The notes: generated from the sequence alone by a model not told the origin. Positions 6,014 to 13,045 are shown, counted from the stretch's first letter. The stretch is 14,013 nucleotides of DNA from Bordetella parapertussis (GCA_945906975.1 CAMDRY010000037.1:1-14013); one strand, 5' to 3'. Made by a program: numbers and translations.

Positions 6014-6484
6014 ATGAAAGCCACGCTGATGATTGCCGCGCTGTTGCTGCTGTTTGCCCTTCCGATGGCGCCTGTTGCGCTCGCCGCCGGGGACCCGCCG
6101 ACGGCGGCGCCGAGCGACGCGGACTACGACGCCGGGAAAAAAGCCATCGAGTCAAAAGACTGGAAGTCCGCGCTCGATTACTTTGGCCGGGCCGCGGCGC
6201 GTGACGCGGGCAACGCCGACATTCACAATTATCTTGGCTATGCCTACCGCAAGTCGGGCAATCTGGATGCCGCGTTCAAGAGCTACGCCGTGGCCTTGCG
6301 CCTCGACCCCAAGCACAAGGGCGCGCACGAATATGTGGGTGAAGCCTACCTGCTGGTCAACAACCTCCCTAAGGCCCAGGAGCACCTCGCCGCGCTCGAC
6401 AAGATCTGTTTTTTGAGTTGTGAAGAGTATCGTGACCTGAAAAAAAACATCGAGGAATACAAAAAACGGCCGGCAAAAAAATAG
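6014..6484 (+). CDS. Secreted tetratricopeptide-repeat (TPR) protein
   Basis: A 156-aa protein with a Sec signal peptide (residues 1-25, ending VALAAG) followed by three TPR-like helix pairs at about 34-67, 68-101 and 102-135. The second (HNYLGYAYRKSGNLDAAFKSYAVALRLDP) is the clearest. The C-terminus has two cysteines in CFLSCEEY (C132 and C136) and a lysine-rich tail. The Cys pair after the last repeat recurs in similar small periplasmic TPR proteins as I remember them, and may form a disulfide. TPR arrays bind peptides or partner proteins; no partner is visible. The ribosome site AAGGAGT lies 6 bases before ATG. It appears to be a single-gene unit. Confidence 0.9.
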   Translation: MKATLMIAALLLLFALPMAPVALAAGDPPTAAPSDADYDAGKKAIESKDWKSALDYFGRAAARDAGNADIHNYLGYAYRKSGNLDAAFKSYAVALRLDPKHKGAHEYVGEAYLLVNNLPKAQEHLAALDKICFLSCEEYRDLKKNIEEYKKRPAKK

Positions 6485-6565
6485 CCCCGGGCGCGTGTCC
6501 TGGTTTGCACGGAACTGGCTTGCTGTGTTGCGTCGACGCGGCCTCCATGCCGCGCCGATAGAAAC

Positions 6566-6594
6566 TTACGTCCGGCCGCCAAGCGTTCTATAAG
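6566..6594 (+). promoter_or_regulatory. Putative promoter of the truncated amidohydrolase gene
   Basis: TTACGT (6566-6571) and TATAAG (6589-6594) are spaced by 17 bases. They lie 32 bases before a GTG that has an AAGGA ribosome site. The spacing is ideal and the boxes match the sigma70 consensus at four and five of six positions. The gene it would serve is only a fragment, but transcription could continue into the antitoxin/toxin pair. Confidence 0.5.
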
Positions 6595-6626
6595 ATTACT
6601 TATCCGCAACCTGCAAGGATTCCGCT

Positions 6627-6779
6627 GTGGCCGTACACGTACTGCCCTATGACAAGGCCCACCCGGGCGACACCAGCGATTTTTCCAGGCAATTGCGCCA
6701 ATTTGCGCCGGCTGGCATCCGCCGCCTTGCGCTCCTGGTCAAGACCGAAGGCAATTCCGACGTCAACGACTTTTCGCGC
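6627..6779 (+). pseudogene. 5' remnant of a ring-opening amidohydrolase (cyanuric acid hydrolase/barbiturase family)
   Basis: From the GTG at 6627 (AAGGA 8 bases upstream) about 51 codons match the N-terminus of the AtzD/TrzD/barbiturase family as I remember it: the segments AHPGDTS (residues 11-17) and LVKTEGNSDVNDFSR (37-51), where the family usually has GKTEGNGxVNDxTR. Intact members have about 360 residues in three repeated domains with Lys-Ser pairs; K39 here would be the first-domain lysine. They hydrolyse the rings of cyanuric acid or barbiturate. After residue 51 the resemblance stops, and the frame runs on without a stop through spacer into the AbrB antitoxin (to 7211). The rest of the enzyme is absent from the window. 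It is best read as a truncated, non-functional gene. Loss may be tied to arrival of the toxin-antitoxin pair. Confidence 0.65.
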
Positions 6780-6914
6780 GTTCGATCCAACGCGCCTTGG
6801 CAATGGCGCGGTCGCCGTTGCGCTGTATTGAAATCGCATCGAAAACGCGTAGGCCGAGCCGCCAACGACCACGGCCGCGGCCGTGTGATTTTGCATTTAG
6901 GCTTGCTATCTTTG

Positions 6915-6938
6915 TATCCTTACATTAATGTAAGGATA
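6915..6938. promoter_or_regulatory. Perfect 24-bp palindromic operator of the toxin-antitoxin pair
   Basis: TATCCTTACATT followed by its exact reverse complement forms a gapless 24-bp palindrome ending 24 bases before the antitoxin ATG. A promoter-like pair, TTGTAT (6912-6917) and GATATT (6935-6940) spaced by 17 bases, brackets it. AbrB/VapB antitoxins bind such sites as dimers, alone or with the toxin, to repress their own operon. Confidence 0.8.
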
Positions 6939-6962
6939 TTGACCATATCAAGGATTTCTGCG

Positions 6963-7211
6963 ATGAGCACCGCCACAATGACCAGCAAGGGCCAGGTCAC
7001 CATTCCAGTCGAGGTGAGGCAACGGATGGGCCTCGATACCGGTGATCGCATCGAGTTTGTCGAGATCGATGGTGGCGGCTTTGCCATCCGGCCGGCCATC
7101 GATGATGTGCGCTCGCTCAAGGGGCTGCTGCGCAAGCCCGCGCGCAAGGTCAGTATTGAGGACATGAACGCGGCTATCCGCCAGCGCGCTGTGGCGAGGC
7201 ATGGCCGTTGA
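6963..7211 (+). CDS. vapB: AbrB/MazE-fold antitoxin (VapB type)
   Basis: An 82-aa antitoxin. Residues 5-45 form the swapped-hairpin AbrB domain, with TSKGQVTIPVEVRQRMGLDTGDRIEF as the diagnostic stretch, followed by a flexible C-terminus (residues 46-82) that would wrap the toxin active site. It binds its operator and neutralises the PIN toxin encoded next. The start is ATG 6963 with AAGGA 9 bases upstream. The frame is open for 112 codons before this ATG, through the amidohydrolase remnant, but the AbrB domain is complete from here. Its stop overlaps the toxin's TTG start, so the two are translationally coupled. Confidence 0.93.
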   Translation: MSTATMTSKGQVTIPVEVRQRMGLDTGDRIEFVEIDGGGFAIRPAIDDVRSLKGLLRKPARKVSIEDMNAAIRQRAVARHGR

Positions 7212-7603
7212 TCGGCGTTGATACCAACGTGCTGGTGCGCTACATCGCCCAGGACGACCCGGCGCAATCGAAGCGCGCAACCCGTCTCATCGAGCATGAG
7301 TGCAGCGCGGCGACGCCGGGCTACGTCAGTCTGGTGGTGCTGGTCGAACTGGTTTGGGTTAGCGAGACTTGCTACGCAGCAACGCGGGGCGATATTGTCG
7401 ATATCGTGCGCCGGATTCTCAGTATCCGGCAGCTGGTGACTGAGGAAACCGAAACCGCCTGGAAGGCATTGCGCCTGTTCGAATCCTGCAAGGCGGACTT
7501 CGCCGATTGCCTGATCGAACGAACAGCGATGGTTGCGGGATGCACGGCGGTGATGACTTTTGACAAGGCCGCCGCCGGCGCGGGAATGAAGCTGCTTGTA
7601 TAG
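7208..7603 (+). CDS. vapC: PIN-domain ribonuclease toxin (VapC type)
   Basis: A 131-aa PIN-domain protein. The acidic active-site residues are readable: D5 in GVDTNVLVR, E47 in VLVELVW, D97/D100 in KADFADCLI and D119 in MTFDK. All four metal-binding positions are present, so the toxin looks intact. PIN toxins are Mg2+-dependent RNases that cut tRNA or rRNA and halt growth until the antitoxin is restored. The start is a TTG at 7208, two bases of which overlap the antitoxin TGA; GAGG about 8 bases upstream serves as ribosome site, and no ATG or GTG lies nearby in frame. The following 137 bases before the next gene end hold no gene. Confidence 0.93.
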   Translation: MIGVDTNVLVRYIAQDDPAQSKRATRLIEHECSAATPGYVSLVVLVELVWVSETCYAATRGDIVDIVRRILSIRQLVTEETETAWKALRLFESCKADFADCLIERTAMVAGCTAVMTFDKAAAGAGMKLLV

Positions 7604-7740
7604 TTCCCGGTTGGAATGGGCAGGGTAAGCGCAAGTTTTGGTTTGGACGTTGGCTGGAGACCCTTGTCAGTCGGGGCTTTCGAGTCGATTGCGGTTTTTA
7701 TTGCGCGATCTTTTATCCCCTTCCTTGACGGGGGACGCGG

Positions 7741-8574
7741 TCAGGCCAGCATTTGCTGCACGCCCCAAATGGCGGCAAACAGCAGCGCGGCGATCAAGAA
7801 AAGCGGCACCAGCGGATGAATGTTGTTGAGCAATCGAAACAGGTTGCACAGAAACCCGACGACAAACTGCGGCGGGTTGCGCGGGCTCTTGGAATACTCC
7901 ATCGCCGCCTTCACAACGTAAAACACCGCCGTATTGGTGCCCATCACGGCACGCGTCGGCAAACCCGAACTGCGGGGCGCCACCAGGTAATTGCACTTGA
8001 GCAGGATGCGCTGTTTGTCATCCGGGTTGTATTCCCCCTCGACCCAGTGCAGTTCGCGGTGAAAGTCGAGCACGCCAAACTCGTAGGTGACAAAGGCCCG
8101 CTCGACCTTGCTGTTGCCAAACACCACCTTGTAGGTGGCGTCAGACTGCAGGTAGATGAGCGCGCGCACCACCGTACCAAACGGCACGAAACGCAGGTTG
8201 CCGTCATAGTGCTTGCTGTACAGGCCCTGGTCGCCGCCAAAATCCTTGTTGTAATGCGACAGGTACAACTCGTCGGTGTGCGGCATGGGCGTGATCACGT
8301 GGTTTGCGTCAAAGTGCTGCAGGATGGCCTGCCCGATGACGGCGCTCTGGCGCAGCGTGTCGATTTGCGCGATGACCTCGTTGGGCAGGTGGCGGACATA
8401 TTCGTGTTTTGACGGGCGCCGCTGCAGGTCTTCGTGGTAGCGCTTTAGTATCCACTGCACGAGCGTGTCAATGGTGGCGCGGTCGGCGGGCTTGTCAAAG
8501 CGCCCGATGACCGTCGGAAAGCGCCGCGAAGGCGCGGTCTTGACCGGTTTTTCCAGTTGCAGTGCTTCACTCAT
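7741..8574 (-). CDS. Tail-anchored protein with HxD...H...R pattern, putative 2-oxoglutarate/Fe(II) dioxygenase-like
   Basis: A 277-aa protein not assigned to a named family. Residues 120-200 carry a possible 2-His-1-carboxylate site: H122-Y-D124 (SKHYDG), a distal histidine H172 or H176 in LDFHRELHW, and R189 (KQRILLKCNYLV) 13 residues on, where 2-oxoglutarate would be bound. The surrounding strands (FGTVVRALIYLQ, YKVVFG, RAFVTYEFGVLDF) suit a double-stranded beta-helix. A hydrophobic segment at about 253-274 ends the protein, so it is probably tail-anchored with the enzyme part in the cytosol. ATG 8574 has AAGGAG 6 bases upstream and overlaps the end of the PEMT-like gene by 8 bases (ATGAGTGA). 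Acting on a lipid together with that methyltransferase is an inference. Without structural comparison the dioxygenase call is tentative. Confidence 0.6.
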   Translation of the reverse strand: MSEALQLEKPVKTAPSRRFPTVIGRFDKPADRATIDTLVQWILKRYHEDLQRRPSKHEYVRHLPNEVIAQIDTLRQSAVIGQAILQHFDANHVITPMPHTDELYLSHYNKDFGGDQGLYSKHYDGNLRFVPFGTVVRALIYLQSDATYKVVFGNSKVERAFVTYEFGVLDFHRELHWVEGEYNPDDKQRILLKCNYLVAPRSSGLPTRAVMGTNTAVFYVVKAAMEYSKSPRNPPQFVVGFLCNLFRLLNNIHPLVPLFLIAALLFAAIWGVQQMLA

Positions 8575-9364
8575 GCGGCGCTCCTTGCGACAGGGTGTGT
8601 TGTTCGCCGCATCCAAAGGCGGGCGACGTGTAGGAACAAAACAGGACGTATGCGCAGGCGGCCCCGGCGGCGGCCACCGCCGAACGTACCGGGGCAGGGG
8701 CCCCGGAAACGTCCGCTATCCAGCCCACCGCGCCGCCTGCAAGTGCGAACAACCATGTGGTCGGCCAAGAAAAACCGCGCATCGCCGCAGCGCTGCGTCG
8801 CGGCACGACTGTGGTCTCCATCAAGAGCAGGCCGAGGTTCATCGCCACATGCATGAGCGCAAGCGGCCACCAGCGGGTGCGAAAGTCTTCGTTGAGCAGG
8901 GTTCCGCCGAAGGCGACGATATTGCCCACGATCATGGGGTGCGCAATCCAGCCATACGGGAAGCTTGTGACACGCAAGTGCGGCAGGCGTGCTACTTCGT
9001 GCCCATAGTAGCTGCGGTCGACCCCCAGTGCTTTTGCCGCGACCAGGTTAAGCAGGAAGCCTGCGGCGACAACACACAGTGATGCTAAATCGAGCGGCTC
9101 CTGGAAATACGCAAAGGCGAGAGCGACAAGCGCCACGGTCTTCATCATCACGGCATCGCGCTTGAAGACCGCCATGGAAACAAGGCCAAAGTAATAGGCG
9201 AGCGCGTACAGATAGTAATGCCAGAAGCTGACAAGATAGGCCGCCACGCTCCACTGCCGGTTCCAGCCCATCGCCCAAAGGGCGAGCATCACAAAGGCTG
9301 CTGTCGCCGTCAGTGAAACATCGGGCATTGGACGCAGCCGGGGTCGTTCCGTATAAGCAGTCAT
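8567..9364 (-). CDS. PEMT-like (phospholipid/isoprenylcysteine methyltransferase-type) membrane protein
   Basis: A 265-aa protein with about seven hydrophobic segments (near residues 17-33, 45-65, 75-87, 93-110, 144-156, 167-182 and 203-243). The central stretch from KALGVDRSYYG (111-121) through TSFPYGWIAHPMIVGNIVAFGG (133-154) to MET (182-184) resembles the SAM-binding end of phosphatidylethanolamine N-methyltransferases, where the HPM and a downstream acidic residue contact the cofactor. The FPYG-x-I-x-HPM wording reminds me more of eukaryotic and algal PEMT-like proteins than of bacterial PmtA. It has extra C-terminal helices. The chosen start ATG 9364 has AGGAGG just 3 bases before it; ATG 9328 and GTG 9397 are alternatives. 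It is the first gene of a two-gene operon. Substrate unknown; a lipid head group is likely. Confidence 0.65.
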   Translation of the reverse strand: MTAYTERPRLRPMPDVSLTATAAFVMLALWAMGWNRQWSVAAYLVSFWHYYLYALAYYFGLVSMAVFKRDAVMMKTVALVALAFAYFQEPLDLASLCVVAAGFLLNLVAAKALGVDRSYYGHEVARLPHLRVTSFPYGWIAHPMIVGNIVAFGGTLLNEDFRTRWWPLALMHVAMNLGLLLMETTVVPRRSAAAMRGFSWPTTWLFALAGGAVGWIADVSGAPAPVRSAVAAAGAACAYVLFCSYTSPAFGCGEQHTLSQGAPHE

Positions 9365-9580
9365 CCGCCTCCTGTTGCGGGTCGCCCCGCATCTCACGTG
9401 TGCGCAGACTACCGTGCAAATGTGACAGAGCGGTTACCCGGGCTGGGGCGCAGTGGAACGGGTCAAAATTCGTTTCGGTCTTTCCTGCGGCGGCGAGTGA
9501 TGGGGCGAGAGCGCCATGACTGCAAAGCCGCGCCAGGCGGACATTTCCAGCCATTCCGTCATTCAGTCCCGGGAAATTTT
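9365..9580. other. Upstream region of the PEMT-like operon
   Basis: About 215 bases between the repeat element and the PEMT-like gene. No gene is supported on either strand. The minus-strand promoter of the two-gene operon should lie here, but I found no convincing -35/-10 pair. Confidence 0.35.
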
Positions 9581-9583
9581 GTC

Positions 9584-9615
9584 CCCTCTCCCTTGACCGG
9601 AGGCTAGGGAGAGGG
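9584..9615. repeat. Perfect 10-bp inverted repeat (hairpin)
   Basis: CCCTCTCCCT (9584-9593) and AGGGAGAGGG (9606-9615) flank a 12-base loop. Strong stem on either strand; no T-tract on either side. Such CCCTCTCCC hairpins are frequent between genes in beta- and gammaproteobacteria. It forms the left edge of a longer repeat-like region. Confidence 0.7.
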
Positions 9616-9664
9616 TGAATGCAGCCTCATGCGACGATGCCGGGACCCGCCCCGGCGCTCGCGT

Positions 9665-9844
9665 TACTTCCCTTGCTTCGCCAATCCCCTGCGTGGACTT
9701 CCTTCGGTCGGAAGTAAGCAAAAGAAGGCGACGCGAAGGTGACGGCCCCCGTGAAGCTTTTGCGTCAAAGCCGGCTACGGTAGTCGGGGCTGCCCTGCGA
9801 TGCTCGCGGCCCCGGGCCGGCGCGGCAACTCGCTCCCAGACCGC
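9665..9844. repeat. Probable interspersed intergenic repeat element
   Basis: Non-coding stretch ending at the stop codon of the Bug gene. It contains TTACTTCC (9664-9671) with GGAAGTAA (9710-9717), the tight hairpin ACTTCC/GGAAGT around 9698-9716, GCTTT-TGCGTC-AAAGC (9756-9771), and the wording GGGCTGCCCTGCGATGCTCG followed by CGGCGCGGCAACTCGC near 9787-9834. I recall very similar wording from many intergenic regions of beta- and gammaproteobacterial genomes, where it is often mis-called as small genes. The copy number in this genome cannot be seen from one window. Confidence 0.5.
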
Positions 9845-10810
9845 CTAATCCACCTGGATATTGCCCGCCTTGATCACCGGCGCCCAGGTACGCATTTCCT
9901 TCTGGATGAATTCGAGGAACTTGTCCGAGTTGCGTGCCGAGATCGTAAGTCCGAGCACCGGGTCGCTGAGGCGCGCCTGCATGTCCGGTGTATTGATGAT
10001 TTCGAGTAGTTCCCGTTCCAGTCGCGCGCTAACCGCCTTGGGCGTTTGTGCGGGAGCGGAAATGCCCACCCATGACACCGCCTGCACCCCCGGTGCGATT
10101 TCGTCCAGCGTCGGTATGTCCGGGTAGGTTGGCATGCGTTTCTCGCTGGTCACCGCCAACACCCTGACCTTGCCGGTTTTGACCAACTCGGCCGCGCTGG
10201 CGGTAAGCACCATGTCCAAGCGGCCGCCGAGCAAGTCAACAATGGCCGGCGCCGGTCCCGTGTAGGGGATGTGCGTCATGTCCAGATTGAGCGTCTGCTT
10301 GAGCAACTCCGCTGCGAGAAAGCCCGACGTGCCCACACCGGCCGAGGCGTAATTGACGGTGCCCGGCTTGGCTTTGACCAGGGCGATGAATTCCTGGATG
10401 GTCTTGATCGGGGAATCGGCCTTGACGATGAGGTACTGCGGATACAGGCCGATCAGCACGATGTGCTGGAAATCCTTGATCGGGTCGTAGGGAATTTTCT
10501 TGTACATCAGCGGCCCGGGCGCGATGGACGAGTTGTAGGTGGCCGCTAGCGTATAGCCGTCGGGGGCGGCCTTGGCCACCGCGTCGGCGCCCAGTGTCGA
10601 GCCGGCGCCGGGCCGGTTTTCAATGACTATGGGTTGCTTGAGCGCGGTGGCAAGGCGTTCGGCTATCAGGCGCAGCGCCACCTCGCTGCCGGTGCCGGTG
10701 GCAAACGGAATAATCAGTTTGATCGGTTGGGACGGGTAGGCCTGCGCCCAGGCACTGACGCTGAACAGGGCGGAGAAGGCAATGCTTGCTGCTTGTCGTG
10801 CGAGGCGCAT
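9845..10810 (-). CDS. Bug-family (TctC) tripartite tricarboxylate-type solute-binding protein
   Basis: A 321-aa periplasmic binding protein with a signal peptide (residues 1-23, cleavage near AWAQA). Family landmarks are YPSQPIKLIIPFATGTGSEVALR, where the usual PGG-x-D loop is replaced by ATGTGSEVA, IENRPGAGSTLGADAVAKAAPDGYT, and YKKIPYDPIKDF. The mature part has two alpha/beta lobes with the ligand between. Bug proteins capture small carboxylates or related compounds for TctAB permeases; betaproteobacteria carry dozens of orphan copies, and no TctAB gene is in this window. The lack of the common Asp in the ligand loop may point to an unusual ligand. I chose ATG 10810 because the signal peptide begins there; a TTG lies 8 codons earlier. 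It is divergent from the amidase gene. Confidence 0.93.
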   Translation of the reverse strand: MRLARQAASIAFSALFSVSAWAQAYPSQPIKLIIPFATGTGSEVALRLIAERLATALKQPIVIENRPGAGSTLGADAVAKAAPDGYTLAATYNSSIAPGPLMYKKIPYDPIKDFQHIVLIGLYPQYLIVKADSPIKTIQEFIALVKAKPGTVNYASAGVGTSGFLAAELLKQTLNLDMTHIPYTGPAPAIVDLLGGRLDMVLTASAAELVKTGKVRVLAVTSEKRMPTYPDIPTLDEIAPGVQAVSWVGISAPAQTPKAVSARLERELLEIINTPDMQARLSDPVLGLTISARNSDKFLEFIQKEMRTWAPVIKAGNIQVD

Positions 10811-10909
10811 ATTTTTGTCTTTAACGTGGGACAATCAATCGTACATTAATTCAGGAAAAATCTGCTGACCGTGCAAAAATATCATGCATTGGACCGGCGC
10901 AGCCAAAAA

Positions 10910-12220
10910 ATGAACAAGCTCAACAAGATTATCGCCATGTCGGCGTTCGACGCCGCCCGTGCATTGCAGTCGCGCACGCTCAGCGCACAAGACTATGTCA
11001 AGGCCGGCCTGGAGCGCATTGCCGCGCGCGAACCCGAGGTGCAGGCCTTTGCCTTTATCGATCCGGAGCTCGCGCTGTCGCGCGCCAAGACGCTCGATGC
11101 GGGTGCGATCCAGGGCCCGCTGCACGGACTGACCCTGGGAGTGAAAGATGTCTTTGACACCTGGGACATGCCCACCCAGGGCGGCTCAAAGGCCTTTGCC
11201 GGCTACCAGCCGGTGCAGGACGCTGCCTGCCTGGCCACGGCACGCAAACAAGGCGTGGTCATCATGGGCAAGACCGTGACCACCGAGTTGGCGACCTTTC
11301 CCACCAACGGCACGCGCAACCCGCTCAACCTGGAGCACACACCGGGCGGCTCGTCTTCGGGTTCAGCCGCCGCCGTGGCCGATTACATGGTCAGCTTTGC
11401 CACCGGCACACAGACCATGGGGTCCACCGTCCGGCCTTCAGGCTATTGCGGTGTCACCGGCTACAAACCCAGCTACAACCTGTTTCCCCGGCGCGGGGTC
11501 TGGCCCAACGCTGATTCCTGCGACACCGTGAGTTTGTTGGCGCGCGATGTGCGTGACGTCGCACTGCTCGCTTCGGCGATGGCGCAATACCCGGGCCTGA
11601 TGCTGCCCGATGCGGACAAGGGCGCATCACGCGCACCCGTAGTGGGCGTTTGCCGCACCTTCGAGTGGGAACGCGCCGACGCGCATATGCACCAAGCCTT
11701 TGAGGACAGTGCGCGGCGCCTGTCTGCGGCCGGGGCCAAGGTGGTGGAGATTGTGCTGCCCGAGGTTTTTCGGGGGATGTTCGATGCGCAGCTTGCTGTG
11801 GTGCGGTTCGAGATGGGCCGCGCCTTTGCCGACATCATGGCGCGCCACGGAGCGCTTATCCGCAAGCCCTTGTACGACCGTACCGTGGCCAGCATGCAGG
11901 TCACCGGCGAGGAATACCAGCGGGCGCAGACGCTGGGACGGCAGTGCCGCCAGATGTTTCCCGACGTGCTGGGCGAGTGTGATGTGTTATTTGTGCCGGC
12001 CGCTACAGGGGAGGCGCCCAAGGGCCAGGATTATTCGGGCGACACGTCGATGAACCAGGTCTGGACCTTCATGCACGGTCCCTGTCTGTCGGTCACCGGC
12101 GGCACCGGTCCCAACGGCCTGCCGCTGGCCATGCAAGTGGTAGGGCGCATCGACGAGGACGCACGCACCCTGCGTGCCGCGCACTGGGTGGACCTGTGCC
12201 TGGAGGGGCGTCTCGCATGA
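10910..12220 (+). CDS. Amidase-signature family hydrolase
   Basis: A 436-aa cytosolic serine hydrolase. The Ser-cisSer-Lys triad is readable as K79 (LGVKD), S148 (TPGGSSSGSAAA) and the nucleophile S172 (GTQTMGSTVRPS), with a 24-residue gap between the two serines as in FAAH. The residue before the GS is Met (M170) where most members have Gly or Ala. Amidases of this type cleave small amides or ureido compounds; related enzymes include allophanate and biuret hydrolases and GatA, but GatB/GatC are not nearby. The start is uncertain: ATG 10910 lacks a clear ribosome site, a GTG lies at 10871, and ATG 10937 is also possible. It is divergent from a Bug solute-binding gene and 4 kb from a cyanuric acid hydrolase-like remnant, which hints at uptake and breakdown of an N-rich compound. 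Confidence 0.9.
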   Translation: MNKLNKIIAMSAFDAARALQSRTLSAQDYVKAGLERIAAREPEVQAFAFIDPELALSRAKTLDAGAIQGPLHGLTLGVKDVFDTWDMPTQGGSKAFAGYQPVQDAACLATARKQGVVIMGKTVTTELATFPTNGTRNPLNLEHTPGGSSSGSAAAVADYMVSFATGTQTMGSTVRPSGYCGVTGYKPSYNLFPRRGVWPNADSCDTVSLLARDVRDVALLASAMAQYPGLMLPDADKGASRAPVVGVCRTFEWERADAHMHQAFEDSARRLSAAGAKVVEIVLPEVFRGMFDAQLAVVRFEMGRAFADIMARHGALIRKPLYDRTVASMQVTGEEYQRAQTLGRQCRQMFPDVLGECDVLFVPAATGEAPKGQDYSGDTSMNQVWTFMHGPCLSVTGGTGPNGLPLAMQVVGRIDEDARTLRAAHWVDLCLEGRLA

Positions 12221-12236
12221 CAGGCGCTTTCCGGAG

Positions 12237-12947
12237 TCAGGCCTGTTCGATTTTGCGGTAAACCTGTGCAAAGCGCTCGTTTTTGGCGATGCCAAAATCC
12301 CCGGGGCCGTATTGCAACAACCAATCGCCGGCATCGCCCTGGAGCAGGTCACCGCCGGAGGACCTGGCCGCAGTGAAGGCTTCGTGCATTTGCCGCGCCA
12401 GCACGGGTATGGGTTTGGCCTGGTAGCGACCGTCCTCGCCGGGCAAGGCTTCGTATTTGGCGTCAAAGCGATCACGCGCGACGCTCCAGCGCGTGCCGGT
12501 GGAACCGGTAATCAGCGCGTCGCCGGTGTCGTAGCAGTTCGGGCCCTCGAGGCTGATCAGCTCGCCTGCCGTATCGGCGAATTCGACGGCGACGATTTCT
12601 GTCTTTATGTAAGGCACGGCAAGCGGGTCGGTGCTGAGGTCGATATCGCCCACCACGATTCGTCCGTCCCAAAGTGCGGGGAGGGCGCTGGTCGCGTTCT
12701 GCGCGTATTCCGCCACCAGCGTGGCCTCCCCGTCGATGACCCGGCTGTCCGGGGCCTGCTCGCGCATGGCTTTGCGCAGCGCGCGGGTCTTCCACCAAAA
12801 GTAGGCCCATGCCGTGAGGCCGAGCACGGCGATAAGGGAAAGGATCACCACCGAGAACAGGAGTCCCAGGACAAGCAGGATGGCGCTGGCGAGTAGTGCG
12901 AGCAGGTTGCGAATGTTTGTTGTCCTGGAAAAAGCTTGACGGTTCAC
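12237..12947 (-). CDS. Membrane-anchored PGDYG-domain protein
   Basis: A 236-aa protein with a strongly hydrophobic N-terminus (residues 14-50, one long or two short helices, then WWKTRALRKAMR). The soluble part ends in the segment GDWLLQYGPGDFGIAKNERFAQVYR (207-231), matching the PGDYG motif that names a small domain family of unknown function. An earlier stretch GDALITGSTGTRWSVARDRFDAKYE (142-166) has the same order of features (GD-x-L-I/L, turn, xRF-x3-Y), so the domain appears to be duplicated with the first copy degenerate. The start GTG 12947 is chosen because GGAG lies 8 bases upstream; an in-frame start at 12992 exists. It converges with the amidase gene, 16 bases apart. Function unknown. 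Confidence 0.75.
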   Translation of the reverse strand: MNRQAFSRTTNIRNLLALLASAILLVLGLLFSVVILSLIAVLGLTAWAYFWWKTRALRKAMREQAPDSRVIDGEATLVAEYAQNATSALPALWDGRIVVGDIDLSTDPLAVPYIKTEIVAVEFADTAGELISLEGPNCYDTGDALITGSTGTRWSVARDRFDAKYEALPGEDGRYQAKPIPVLARQMHEAFTAARSSGGDLLQGDAGDWLLQYGPGDFGIAKNERFAQVYRKIEQA

Positions 12948-13045
12948 CGGTATGCTCCGGCAGGCCGCTATCATACAAGTAGACGGATGCATTCACGCCC
13001 GCCGCACAAAGCCCGAACAATGCCACTGTTTTACGCCCCGCCAAT

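Noticed and set aside
7753..8412. 219-codon plus-strand frame opposite the dioxygenase-like gene
   Set aside because: The translation is low in hydrophobic pattern and rich in His, Gln, Arg and Val, typical of an antisense shadow. The minus-strand gene has a strong ribosome site, overlap with its neighbour and a membrane anchor.
9048..9554. 168-codon minus-strand frame overlapping the PEMT-like gene
   Set aside because: Another frame of the same strand. The PEMT-like frame has membrane helices, the HPM motif and AGGAGG before its start; this one has none.
9615..9848. 77-codon plus-strand frame inside the repeat-like region
   Set aside because: Arg/Ala/Pro-rich translation of hairpin-rich repeat DNA, as often mis-called in related genomes. 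No domain.
12220..12246. ACAGGC/GCCTGT inverted repeat between the convergent amidase and PGDYG genes as a bidirectional terminator
   Set aside because: Only 6 bp, a 15-base loop and no T-run on either strand; could be chance.
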